From assembly GCA_964017145.1 (NCBI GenBank), contig OZ024851.1, positions 124,001 through 188,000 on the forward strand: a DNA stretch of 64,000 nt, read 5' to 3'. A model generated the notes under the pieces. That model saw only the letters and a list, made by a program, of their open reading frames with translations, did not search any database and was not told where the DNA came from. The position numbers were made by a program, and so were the translations under genes. The DNA is from Agrocybe praecox (lineage: Eukaryota; Basidiomycota; Agaricomycetes; Agaricales; Agrocybaceae). The stretch's first letter is position 1; each line of letters opens with the position of its first letter. This document shows positions 35,565-46,289 of the stretch, one piece after another.

Positions 35565-38029
35565 CAGGCGATTGTGTGCCTTTGATATACAATTGTACAG
35601 TAACTTCCGTAAATGATTTGTCAACAAATCACGATAACTTTCGTCTTAGGATAAATAATTCATGTACAGTACCTTTGAATAAATACCAGCAGTAATTATC
35701 CATCCCGCTTCCTACTAGAGACTACATTTATCCATAGCACATGGATAAAACAGGCGGGCAGTTATCCATAGCTCATGGATGAACAAGCACACATATATTC
35801 ATGCGCGATGGATAAAACAGGCGCACATTTATCCATAGAGCATGGATAAAACTGGCAGGCAGTTATCCATGCACGATGGATAAAACCATGGGTAGTTATC
35901 CATTCATGATGGATAAAACAGACGGACAATTATTCATACGCTATGCATAAAATGTACGGGCATTTATCCATGCGTGATGGATAAAACTGGCTCACATTTA
36001 TTTATAGATATGCGTATGAATAAAATGCACGGGCATTTATTCGTGCGTGATGGATAAAACTGGCGTACCGATAGTAGCCATGGTTGAATAAATAATCCAT
36101 CCCTCCCATGTGTATAATAAATCTCTGTGTACTTATCCATCAGTGTATAATTATCCATCCTGGCATGAATAAATCGTCGCTGGATTTATCAATTCGTTCC
36201 ATCCGTGTTCGATTATTTTACCACCACTTATCTATTCACATTGAATAGATTTGGAGCCATTTATCCATCCGGGTTTGATTATTTTACGCATTTGGCCATT
36301 TTTCATAGTCCGATTGAGTTCCGCTTGGCGGTTGCCAGGGCTTCGAAAAAAAAGAAAACAACAAATGACCAACCATGGCCCGTCACCACAGCAAGAGTAT
36401 TCTATGTACAAAAGAAGAATATTTTATTACTGGAGAGGTGCCAATCAGAATGGCTGTGTTGGCACCTGCCCAGTGGCCAGTTTCCAATCTGGATCAGACG
36501 GGCAAATGCCGAAGTACGCGCCATTTACCCTATTCAGTGTGACGGGCCGCGGTACCGTCATGTGTTTTGGGACATTGGACTGAAAAATAATAATGGAGGT
36601 TTGTATATGTTATATTATCCCCAGATAAATACATTTTTGTGGAGAGATAAAATATGCCTTTCATACGATATACTTTCCAGGGTGATTGGTTTACGAATGA
36701 GTAAAGGTCAGAATGGTGCTGAAATGTGTGTATACTCAAACATGATTTACAATTGTAAACTTGAATGATGATCATGGGTTTCCCATAATTCACCCACATA
36801 TTTTTTAAGGTCACCTATAATCAAGCCAAAATTGTACATCATCATGAGAGTTATATTAAGGATTTAATTCGGTGGAATATAGAAAATTGAAACAGTAAAG
36901 GAAAAAAAACAAACCCGTAATTTGGCGCCGGGAATCACTGATTTTTGCTTCAAATCTTTGCCTGTCTTTTAGATATACTATGTAGATTTATATATGTACT
37001 CTATATAGAATGCAAATTCAGAACTAATAAGAAAAATACACAAGACAAGATCTGCAGCTAAGGATTCAGAAATACGGAGAAATGCGCGGGCAAACGATGG
37101 TGGGTGTGACGTGCGCCAGAGCGCAAGACGAGCGTCTTTGATGCATCGCGGAAATATCCGAATTGACCAAGCCGCCGGCTAGATGCCGCGTATCAAAGAA
37201 TTTATCAATAAAAATGTGTATGAATAAATGTGCGCCAGTGTTATTCATGCGTTATTAATAACCGTCCGCCTATTTTATTCATCGCTCATGGATAACTGCT
37301 CGCGGTTTTATTCATCATGCATAGATGAATGTGCGCCCGTTTTATCCATTGTGTATGAATAAATGTGAGCCAATTTTATCCATGCGCCATGGATAAATGT
37401 GCGCCTGTTTTATCCACGGTGCATGGATAAATGTGTGCCTGTTTTATTTATCGCGCTAATTTGAGCATGGATAACTGTCCGTGCTTTTATCCATCACGCA
37501 CGGATAAATGTGTGGGCAGTTATCAAAGTGCGATGAACAAAAGGGCACATTTATTCAAGCGCTGAAAATGAATATATGCCCGTCTTTCTTTCAATAAGCG
37601 CCGCACGTAATTTACTAATCCAAGGCTGATGGATAAATAATGAATAAATTTGGCGACAATTTATCTATGCACGGGATGGATAGTTTCAGCGATTATTTAT
37701 CCATGTGCGGGATGGATAAATTCAACGTCGATTTATCCATGCACGGGATGGACAAATTCAGCGACTATTTATTAATGCATGGGATGGATAAATTCAGCAA
37801 CGATTTATCCATGCGCGGGATGAATAATTATACATGGATGGATAAGTACACAGAGATTTATTATACACATGGGAGGGATAATTATACACGGATGGATAAG
37901 TGCACAGAGATTTATTATACACATGGGAGGGATGAATTATTTATCCTAAGACGGAAGTTATCGTCATTTGTTGACAAATGAAATACGAAAGTCACTGTTA
38001 TTTATATATCAACCTTCCAACATCTATTG
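35565..38029. mobile_element. 2465-bp TTATCCA-iteron element inside the chromovirus
   Basis: Inserted in pol between RNase H and integrase, flanked by a 7-bp duplication GTCTTGA (35558-35564 and 38030-38036). Removing it with one GTCTTGA copy restores the pol reading through the site. The ends are weakly inverted (CAGGCGATTG / CAATAGATGTTGG). A better inverted match starts about 25 bases inside and includes TTTGTCAACAAAT and TCGTCTTAGGATAAATAATTC. Both arms (35690-36190 and 37190-37940) are packed with TTATCCAT and its complement ATGGATAA, often as 20-24-base palindromes spaced about 40 bases apart. The central kilobase has a 187-codon frame (36205-36768) that matches nothing I know. No transposase is seen, so it is probably mobilised in trans. 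Confidence 0.85.
36205..36768 (+). CDS. Hypothetical frame inside the iteron element
   Basis: An open frame of 187 codons whose first part is arm repeat sequence. The middle (TTARVFYVQKKNILLLERCQ, IWIRRANAEVRAIYPIQCDG) looks protein-like but has no recognised motif, and the opposite strand is also open nearby. It may not be a gene. Confidence 0.2.
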   Translation: MFDYFTTTYLFTLNRFGAIYPSGFDYFTHLAIFHSPIEFRLAVARASKKKKTTNDQPWPVTTARVFYVQKKNILLLERCQSEWLCWHLPSGQFPIWIRRANAEVRAIYPIQCDGPRYRHVFWDIGLKNNNGGLYMLYYPQINTFLWRDKICLSYDILSRVIGLRMSKGQNGAEMCVYSNMIYNCKLE

Positions 38030-39025
38030 GTCTTGAACGACGAAGTCTTGATCGCCTCGAAGAATAGCTTCACGCCATTCAGTGTCTTCACGAAATGCGG
38101 TCTTGAAACGTTTGAGTAACTCGGAGTTGTCGATGCTGAGGGTCGTAAGTGCAGCGTTCGACCGCGGAATGTTGATAGAATTAATATATGCAATATAATC
38201 TGTAGCGTCGGATGGAAAAATGCATTCAGTATGAATAGGAGTAAGTAGAAATTTTGCCTGGTAAACCAAGACATCATCTCCCTTTTTAGGAACAAAGTCA
38301 GGGTGACGCGAAGGAGCATCGGCGACGTTCTGAGTACCAGGTACCCAGTCAAGACGAAAGTCAAAATCAGAAAGAAACATAGACCATCGCGCTTGGCGAC
38401 GATTGAGAATATGAGAAGACATGAAATACTCAAGGTTTTTGTGATCACAGATCACGGAAATAGGTTGTCCAGTACCCATAAGCCATGGTCGCATATCCTG
38501 AAATGAATCCATGATGGCGAGCAATTCTTTATCATGAATTTCATAGTTGATTTCAGCTGGGCTGAATTTTCGCGAGTGAAATGCAACAGGGTGAAGATGA
38601 CCATCTTCATCTGGTTGTTGAAGGACACCAGATAAAGTGAAATCAGACGCGTCAGTTGATAAAGTTGCGGGTTTCGAAGGGTCGTAATGGCGAAGTACAG
38701 GATAAGACGTAAATTTACATTTGAGTTTTTCGAAAGCTTGACGTTCAACATCTGTAAATTTAAAAGAGACACCTTTACGCGTAAGTCGATTCAAAGGAAG
38801 CGCAATATCCGCATAATTATCAACAAAACATCTGTAAAAGTTAGTAAAACCAAGGAATGATTGAATATCTTGAACGGAATGAGGAACGGGCCAATCAGCT
38901 ATGGTGGAAAGCTTTTTGGGGTTCATTTTGATGCCGTCAGCACCAATCAAATAACCCAGGTACTCGACCTTGGACTTGTCGAACTCACACTTCTTTGCGT
39001 TAGCAAAGAGATGAGCATCACACAA
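38024..39025 (-). pseudogene. RT C-terminal part and RNase H (chromovirus pol middle)
   Basis: After the frameshift near 39110 the frame covers the YLDDILIFS active-site motif (read just upstream of the first Met). It continues with ANAKKCEFDKSKVEYLGYLI and RNase H (LSTDASDFTLSGVLQQ, EIHDKELLAIMDSF, VICDHKNLEYF, VADAPSRHPD). It then runs to GDQDFVVQDQ, where the inserted element adds a stop. Read without lesions this is the normal Ty3/gypsy order. It is only a fragment of a polyprotein now. Confidence 0.9.
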
Positions 39026-39093
39026 ACGGTCAAGTACGAGCTTGACTTGAGAGTCATGCTCTTCCTGAGTACGAGAAAAAATGAGAATATCGT

Positions 39094-40623
39094 CTAAGTA
39101 GATGACACAAAAACACCAATAAAATCATGAAGAGTATCCTGAATGAAAGCTTGAAACGTTGCGGGAGCATTCATTAGGCCAAAAGGCATGACGAGATATT
39201 TGTAAAGGCCGAGGGAGGTGTGGAAAGCAGTCTTCCACTTGTCGCAACCTTGCGTACGATCCAATAAATCATCAATGTGAGGAAGAGGATACCTGTTTTT
39301 CTTGGTGATGGCGTTGAGACCACGATAATCGACGCATAGACGAAGGTCTCCAGTCTTGCGCTTGACGAAAAGAATTGGAGATGCAGCCGAAGATGTGGAG
39401 TGTCGGATAAAACCTTTCTTGACGTATTCGTCGACGTAGTCGGCCAAAGCTTTCTGTTCTTCGTGGTTGAGACGGTACATGGGACCAAATGGTGGCTCCT
39501 TCCCCTCTTCAAGCTCAATAGCGCAGTCATAAGCACGATGAGGAGGAAGGTTGTTGACTTCCGTTGGTGAAAAGACAGAGTCAGCCCATGGCATATACTT
39601 TGGCGGAATGAAGGTGGTGAAATCCGATGAATTAGGAGGTTCTTTAGGTTCGGAAATGTCGTCGGATAGAGAAGGAGAAGTGGCAGAAATGTAAGCAGGA
39701 GATCCGACTGGATGAAACCGAATGAAAGAATATGGATTATTCTTCGCATATTTCATGAAACGATGGATGTTTGTAGTCAAAATATCAGGTTTTCGAGAAG
39801 GTAGTGCAGGTTCAAGAGAGGAGCGACCAAAGCCAGTCCATTTAGTGAGAAACGAGAGATATGAGGGCGCCATAGAGTTGAGAACCGGTTCGTTAGATTG
39901 CTGAGTCGAAGGTGGTTTCAAAGAATCTGTAAACAAAGACGAAGACAAGGCACTGCGATGTAGACCTAAGCCTAATCCAGTGGTAGTGATAGAACACTCG
40001 TGAAGAGCATTCAAAGGACGAGGAAGGCGATCGAGACCGGAGCCTCTCGCCGAAACGGTAACACGAGTTGAAGGAGTTAGATTACAACATGAGAGTGTCA
40101 AATCCGGGTTATTGAAATCAATATCTGGGTTATGACGACGAAGCCAATCGAGTCCAAGAATAATAGGAAAAGAAACGGACACAACACTAAGAGCAAGATG
40201 CTCTGAATGTTTATCCACAAGAAGTTCAGTAATAACATCTTGAGTCATGAGTCCAGAAGCTATCGGACGATCGTTGACAGCAAGAATAGGAACAGGTATA
40301 TCTTTAGTGCGTCGTGGTAAAGAATGATGAGCACTAAAGACGTCCGAAATACATGATGCAGTAGCACCAGAATCAACAAGAGCATAAGTATGAAGAGGTT
40401 TATGATTTGGAAAACGAAGAGTAACATTGATAAAGAAATGGTTCGGAGAATTTGAATCACAAGAAGAAGCGAAAATAAATGCAGGAGAAGGAAAACGGGA
40501 ATAAGAAATCCAACGTCCGTCATTGAGACGAGCATGGACGGGCTCCGAATCTTCAAGATGAGTCCCAACATCAATATCCGGTAGCCCTGGGACTTGAAGA
40601 GAACTACCGGTCAAGCTTTTCCC
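39094..40623 (-). pseudogene. Protease and RT N-terminal part (chromovirus pol 5' part)
   Basis: The frame lies -1 relative to gag and begins at the gag end. The protease has ALVDSGATASCISDVF and a flap-side IILGLDWLRRHNPD. RT begins at PPHRAYDCAIELEEGKEPPF and has DLRLCVDYRGLNAITKKNRY and LVMPFGLMNAPATFQ. Between DDLLDRTQG and DKWKTAFHTS the family normally has about 25 residues that include motif A with its catalytic Asp. Here they are absent, in frame (near 39240). The frame stops at 39094 right before YLDD because of a one-base loss in a T run. The enzyme is therefore doubly inactivated. Confidence 0.9.
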
Positions 40624-41768
40624 GAAGGAAAAGCTTTCTGCTTGCCTTTATACTTCTTCTTGCTCGCTTTGGACATGTTAGGGCAATTTGCGATAGCATG
40701 TTTGCCTTTACTGCAATAAAAACAAAGTCCATTAGCACGACGATGCTCGCGTTCAGCCTCCGTTAGAGGTCCACGTTTAATCGCATCAATTTCCATCGGA
40801 ACAACATTGTTGTTTGACGAAGAAGCAACAGGCGGAGCAGGAGCAGAAACAAAAGATGAAGAAGGTTGAGATTGATGAGTCGAAGATGAGTGAACAGACT
40901 TGGAGCTGCCGTTGCGGCGCTCTTCGTCTCGACAATGAAGCTGGTTATCAATAGCGATGGCCGCTTTGACATACTCGTCAAATTTCGTAGGCGCATCCTT
41001 GACTGCTCGAGCTATGGCCAAAGCATCCTTGACATTGTCCTTGAGACCGTCATAAAACATTTGAATAGATGTTTGATCTGTGAGCTCAAGAGCCCACGAA
41101 TATTCGCGGAAACGCGAAGCATAGCTAGCCGTAGAGGATGATCCTTGCTTCAGCTTACGAAGCTTGGCAAGGGCAGTGGCGTAGCGGTCACTATCCTCAA
41201 AATGCTCTTTGAAAGCCTTCAAAAATTCATCATAATTGTCAAGCAGTGTGGGCTGATACTTCTCAATAGAAGTAAGCCATGCACTTGGAGTTCCATCCTT
41301 GAGATAGGCTCCAAGGTATAAACACTTGTCTCGATCCGTAACCAACGAACGACGTTGAAGGAATAAACAGGTAAAAACTTCACGCACGAAAGCATCCAAA
41401 TGGCTTGGAGAACCATCATAGACACGCGGTTCACGGATGCGAGGCACTCCTACACCCGTAGGTAAAGTAGGTGGAGCAGTAGGATCAACGGAATCTTGAG
41501 CTGAACCAGTGTTCATGCTGGCCAGTTGTTTAACAATAGCTTCGAGAGCCTTTCGATTGTTTTCGGACTCTTGAGTTTGGCGGTTTGCGAATGCATCGAA
41601 ATTCTGGCCCAATCCGAAAATGGTGTGCCAAAGTACAGCGCGTTCGTCTTCGGGGTTGTACTGAGGACCGGGATTGTCAACATAAGGATCTTCATTCATG
41701 CTGGCATTGATATCTGCCAGGACGTCGAAGGGATTGTCAGAGCCGACACCTTGGGGAATCTGAGACAT
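40611..41768 (-). CDS. Gag of the chromovirus
   Basis: 385 codons from ATG 41768 to TGA 40611. A capsid region (RIREPRVYDGSPSHLDAFVR, LRKLKQGSSSTASYASRFRE, FYDGLKDNVKDALA) matches retrotransposon gag. The C-terminal zinc knuckle CFYCSKGKHAIANC fits C-x2-C-x4-H-x4-C and would bind RNA. The frame is complete. The last codons hold a GGGAAAA heptamer that could shift ribosomes -1 into pol. Start choice: first Met after the 5' LTR leader, about 100 bases inside the element. Confidence 0.9.
   Translation of the reverse strand: MSQIPQGVGSDNPFDVLADINASMNEDPYVDNPGPQYNPEDERAVLWHTIFGLGQNFDAFANRQTQESENNRKALEAIVKQLASMNTGSAQDSVDPTAPPTLPTGVGVPRIREPRVYDGSPSHLDAFVREVFTCLFLQRRSLVTDRDKCLYLGAYLKDGTPSAWLTSIEKYQPTLLDNYDEFLKAFKEHFEDSDRYATALAKLRKLKQGSSSTASYASRFREYSWALELTDQTSIQMFYDGLKDNVKDALAIARAVKDAPTKFDEYVKAAIAIDNQLHCRDEERRNGSSKSVHSSSTHQSQPSSSFVSAPAPPVASSSNNNVVPMEIDAIKRGPLTEAEREHRRANGLCFYCSKGKHAIANCPNMSKASKKKYKGKQKAFPSGKA
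40617..40623 (-). promoter_or_regulatory. Putative -1 frameshift heptamer GGGAAAA
   Basis: On the minus strand the gag codons read TCG GGA AAA GCT TGA. G-GGA-AAA is in the X-XXY-YYZ register, and a -1 slip enters exactly the pol frame (AGC TTG ACC). Confidence 0.6.
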
Positions 41769-41873
41769 TGGGGAAACAATAAGGTTTGATTGGATTTAAG
41801 TCGGAGTTGAAAACGAGGGGTGAGAACAAAGTTAAGCGAGGTAAAAACGAGTTTGATATTGGTCGAATGAAAC

Positions 41874-42032
41874 TGTTACGGTCAAGGCTTCAACGAGAAT
41901 GAACAAACGAGTTTTAATGAATAATGTGGTTGTGAGTTGATTCGACAAAGATACAAACAATGTAAGCTACAAATATATATAATATAATGTAAAATGAGAC
42001 ATAACACGTAACATGGTGACTTGACCGTCACA
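41874..42032 (-). repeat. 5' LTR of the chromovirus
   Basis: 159 bp, about 98% identical to the 3' LTR. The bases just inside, GTTTCATTCGACC on the element strand, do not start with TGG as a tRNA-primed site would. They are nearly complementary to GTCGAATCAAC in the LTR, which suggests self-priming. Confidence 0.95.
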
Positions 42033-42037
42033 AACAA

Positions 42038-45000
42038 GTTCAGAGTTGGCTCACAAAATATGTCGGGGTGCTCGAGCATAACCAAAAAATGAGTCGCGTT
42101 CAATTGATGACGATCCCAACACGCACTTTTCTCTTCAATCTAGTTCAGTTCTTGTAATTTCTATACATCTGGTAGCTTAATTTCCTATTCACTTCTTAGA
42201 GCTCCTCTTAATATTGGAGTTCCTCCTTGGTGGCTTCAAGTTTAGTCGACAAATAAATGTGGGGGGCCATTAAGCTAGTATTTATACTGTTATGTTTTTA
42301 TTATGTTTATGTATATTTTATATCAATTTTTAGGCTGATGTTATACTTTGTTTTATGTTTTATAGTGTATGACTTGCCTTTCTACAACAAATATGGGCCC
42401 ACAGCGTGTCCTTGGCGTCGTTGCTATGCCAGGACTCAGCTGACCTTGAAGAAGAACTATGCCGGTGTTCCGAAAGCTTATTTATGCTCAAGAAGCTTTG
42501 TGGTGATTTCCGACTGTATTAGATCTATATCTGAGTTGTAGCAATCGAAGTAAGACTCCAAGTCAATCGCCAGAGCCGAGGCCTGAGATTGTGTGGTGTC
42601 GGAGCTTTAAGTTTATTGGCATCTCGGAGTTTGATGTGCTAAATTTTCCAACATTTCGGATCGGATTTTCTTATATCTTTCCACATAGCGCAGCTACATT
42701 GTATAGTATGATACAGACAAGTGGGTACCTACACTGTACCGTACCATATGGCACGAGTGGGCCCACTGGACTCCTCTGCTAAGGGATTACCATAATAGGT
42801 GGGGTCTGGTAGGGCGGGCTGCGGGTGCAGGATGGGGTTTGGATAGGATATGAATGCTTTCAGGGCACAGTGGGGATGTGAGCATGGGTTGTTTGCAGGT
42901 AGGGGGTCGGTGATACGACCGGTGTTTGGCTGTGACTGAACTTTAACCAAGTATCTATCCTACTTAATTTTCGGCATAATAAACACATTTATTATTAAGT
43001 CTACATAAGTACAGAGCAAGGATAGCTACATGTTTGGCTAGGGGAAACCATTCTACGAACCCTAGGACAAACCTTACGAATGCTAGAGTTAGTTATAGTA
43101 GTTCCTCGGAAATGCGTGGAACACCTTAACAGCGATACAGCAGGATCGAAGGCTCCTAGGATAATATTCAGCCATCAGGAATGTAAGCTAGAGCCTGCGG
43201 ATAATAAACCTAATAGCGCTATAGCCACTTATTATTACGCAGTGCGCGACACGTCCACATCTACCTAATATGGAAACGGAAAGTTCCCACCATATGAAAG
43301 TACATGTAAACTACTGCCAACGTTCCTAGGAACGCTAACTCAAGGTGGCAGGACTGATCCTAGCATTAACAAAGTACATTACTGGTCCCTAGGAACATAG
43401 TGGGCACTATGCAAACGACGAGACAAGCACTAGTAATGTCAATTAGGACTTGCTGACGTCTGCTCGAGTCAGATAGCTGATAAACCTAAAAGGAGAAGTT
43501 CCTAGGAACACTTACACATGGTCTTAAGACCCTCGGATATGCGCAGTTACCTTAAACGGCAGTTGTGGAGCCGAGGATTGTAGATCCATACGATACCATG
43601 GTACTCCGATGCTTCAGACCCTACGATGTCGATCAATGATCGTCAGCTAATGCGAATAAGCGCCCTCGGAGCGTCATGCTCAAGTCAGCGACTTGCCCAA
43701 CCATATGAACCCTTCCGAGGGTATACAAAAACATGCATGGTACCTACTGGTTGCTTATGCATCGAGTGGAGCTACCTAGCGTTAACCAATAATATTATTT
43801 CCTGTATTTTCCGAGCATTTCCAATCCGCTCCAAGTATTCCTATATTTTCCAAAACCTAGCAGTATATAAGCAGCCTGTAAATTACCGCAGCACCCCAGA
43901 TAAACTAGAACCCAGTTGTCCACATTCGAGGAATGCGCATTGAGTTGAAAACTCCTAGGATCGACCTTTGGTACCTAATAAATCTCCACAAGAGTTGGTT
44001 TTATTGAACAGACTACCTACCGTGTCATTTGAGCATCTTGGTGTTAGTTGAGCAACTTGAGTTAACTTGTAGAGTTCTCGAGGAACCTGAATAAATGTAT
44101 TGGGATAAAGTTTCCTCTGTCTTAAGTGACATAAAGCTTAATACCCGCCTAAGTGGCAAGAATTGTCTAAGTGACACCTAAGTGGCCTGTTCCTAGGGAT
44201 AAGTTCCCTGCCTAAGTGGCAAATAGTCTAAGTGATGCCTAAGTGGCCCATTTAGGATTGAGTCCCCTTTCTAAGTGATTAAAAGACTTTGGATTAAGTA
44301 TCCAGCCTAAGTGGGTAGAAATCAAAGTGAACGTATTCCACTTTGAAATCAGAGTAAATGTCGAAAAAGAAGAGAATAATCGAAGCTTGGAACATTTTCC
44401 GAGCTATAGAATTGACTGCCGAGACTGAGAATTGACTGAACGAATACTGAACTGAAAGATAACTGCTTGAATCGGTACAATTGTCCTATGATAGGGGTGT
44501 ACTTCTTGTCTCTACTTTACAGGATCTAACTAGCTTTTATACTACAAATCCTGTAAGACATGAGTAATCGATGACAAGTAAGTTTGAAACGAATGACAAA
44601 GAATAAGGGGTTAAATGAATAAGCTGACTGAGCGAGTGAGTCAGGAATGACAAAGAAATGGGTTGAAACGATGGAAAAGAAGGAGAAAACTGTCCATTGA
44701 TCGATGAAATGACTAAGAAATGAATAAGAATGAGTAATAAATAAAAAAGTTGACTAATGCGCAGCAAAGAATGACCAAGCACGTCTTCTTGAATGATAAA
44801 TCGATTATAGTTGACTTGATGATTAGTGAAATTGACGGATGGAAGGAATCGAGCTATTTCCAGCTGATAGATTGCTATATTTGGCGGATGTAACCTTAGC
44901 GTAGCCGCGTTGTTGATGTATCAGTTCCCGTGACTCATAGTGACTCGTGATAGGCATGTGACATCAAATCATGTGTTTGGAATGATGGTTGCACAGCTGC

Positions 45001-45040
45001 TTGATGGCCTGGGCTTTGCATGATGTCATCAAAGTCTTTT
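42038..45040. other. Gene-poor stretch with local repeats
   Basis: No gene is recognised. Part of it (42570-42660) resembles 62635-62710 (TCGGAGCTTTA ... ATCTCGGAGTTTGATG). The palindrome TTCCTAGGAA or close forms recur near 43322, 43388, 43499 and 44190. A run of CCTAAGTGGC / GTCTAAGTGA units lies at 44120-44320. Confidence 0.5.
44120..44325. repeat. CTAAGTG degenerate tandem repeat
   Basis: About ten copies of CTAAGTG(G/A) lie in one orientation, with alternating CCTAAGTGGC and TCTAAGTGAT forms and irregular spacing of 10-40 bases. Confidence 0.6.
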
Positions 45041-45545
45041 TGTCAGGGTTTCCCCTATTTTCCTATATTTTTCTATATTTATCTTATATTTTTCCCTTTC
45101 TTAATTATGTAGATATCTTATCTCTTTTACATCTTTGATTATCTCCTTGATTATCTTTTTGATTATCACTCAGATCTTTGATTAGATACTTATCATCTTT
45201 ATTTCCCATGAGCACTGCCTCACTTGCTCCACATCATTCTTCTCCTTGTTTCATGATGTCATTGTCTTATTCATCATTTCTTTATGATGTCATTGTCTTA
45301 CTCATACTTCTGTTTCATGATGTAATGTAGGAATATTATAGAATAGCTGTAGGGTATATATACTGGACATGTAGGTAGCTGTAGCCCCAGCTTCAATCTC
45401 TTAGGATATCCACTATCATTGGTGTGATCTCTTAGAACCATTGAGTGTCTCTCTCTCTCTTCATATCTCTCTCTCTCTCTCTCTCTCTCTCTTGCTTTGT
45501 CTTTGTTGGTGGCCTTGTCACACTGATCTTAGTATTGCCCTGACA
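45041..45545. repeat. Solo LTR, 505 bp
   Basis: It starts TGTCAGGGTTTCCCC and ends GTATTGCCCTGACA, with 8-bp terminal inverted repeats TGTCAGGG/CCCTGACA. It is flanked by CTTTT on both sides (45036-45040 and 45546-45550). A TATA-like GTATATATACTG lies near 45353 and a CT microsatellite at 45446-45492. No internal retroelement sequence is adjacent, so it is a solo LTR left by recombination. The family differs from the chromovirus at 33.6-42 kb. Confidence 0.85.
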
Positions 45546-46096
45546 CTTTTGATGGAATAGATAGGATGCGACGGATTTAGATAAGTGGTGAATATGCTGT
45601 GCCGTTGTATGATGTAAGCGTAGGCATATCTTATCTTCTGTGTGATGCTGAGGGACACTTGTGATCGTGGAATAGCAATGCATGGCCTTGTGAATAATGC
45701 TGGTGCCGAACTTCTGGTTGTCGATACTGCGAAAACTATGATTCCTCGTTCGTAATGCACGATTTCCTTGAGGCGAATGATTTTGGGCGTGTCGTCTGGC
45801 TGAATTCTGTATGTGAAACTGACGGTATCTCCTTCTTGAAAAATATAATCCTCCGTGTAATGTGTCGCTAACCAATTTTCGCAATTTTCGCTTGCATCAA
45901 AAACTCCGGCAATTTGAATGAATGGATATATTGACGCTTTATTGATTTTTCGAGGTCCGGAAGAATTGACGACATCCTTGGATTGTTGAACAAAGGAAAC
46001 AAGGGAAGTGGAAGACATTTGGTAGATTTGAACGCGTAAGACGATGAACGTTGAGAGGAAGGAGTGATTTGTCTTGGATCGTGGCGACGGTTTCAT
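45518..46096 (-). CDS. Hypothetical protein, 3' end altered by solo LTR
   Basis: An open frame of 192 codons, with possible starts at 46096 or 46018 (MSSTSLVSFVQQSKDVV). The middle, SIYPFIQIAGVFDASENCEN and EDYIFQEGDTVSFTYRIQPD, looks like a beta-rich small domain, but I do not recognise it. The last codons (45518-45545) and the stop come from the solo LTR, so the original C-terminus was displaced. No obvious continuation appears on the other side. It may be a relic. Confidence 0.4.
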   Translation of the reverse strand: MKPSPRSKTNHSFLSTFIVLRVQIYQMSSTSLVSFVQQSKDVVNSSGPRKINKASIYPFIQIAGVFDASENCENWLATHYTEDYIFQEGDTVSFTYRIQPDDTPKIIRLKEIVHYERGIIVFAVSTTRSSAPALFTRPCIAIPRSQVSLSITQKIRYAYAYIIQRHSIFTTYLNPSHPIYSIKSVRAILRSV

Positions 46097-46289
46097 GACT
46101 TTAGCCTAAACTGAATAGATTTCGGAAGAATTGGTGCCTTAATGTTGCGATAGAGCCGTGATGGGAAATTAAAATGGAGAATACAAAAAAGGAAATATTG
46201 AAATTTAAAAATAAATGAATGTTCTCTTATGCAATTTCAGGTTCGTTCATGTTCAATCAAATATGACGCATGACACTGCGCTAATCATG

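Larger units (their letters stand above)
33653..42032 (-). mobile_element. Ty3/gypsy chromovirus with intact LTR pair, defective inside
   Basis: Two 159-bp LTRs (33653-33811 and 41874-42032) begin TGTTACGGTCAAGG and end CTTGACCGTCACA in plus orientation. They are flanked by the target duplication AACAA (33648-33652 and 42033-42037). The element reads on the minus strand: gag, protease, RT, RNase H, integrase with chromodomain, then a polypurine tract. RT lacks motif A and has a frameshift, and a 2465-bp element separates RNase H from integrase. The element cannot move on its own. Confidence 0.95.

Noticed and set aside
35700..36190. Replication origin or telomere-like iterons
   Set aside because: The palindromic TTATCCAT array lies between target duplications inside a retroelement, so a transposon explains it better.
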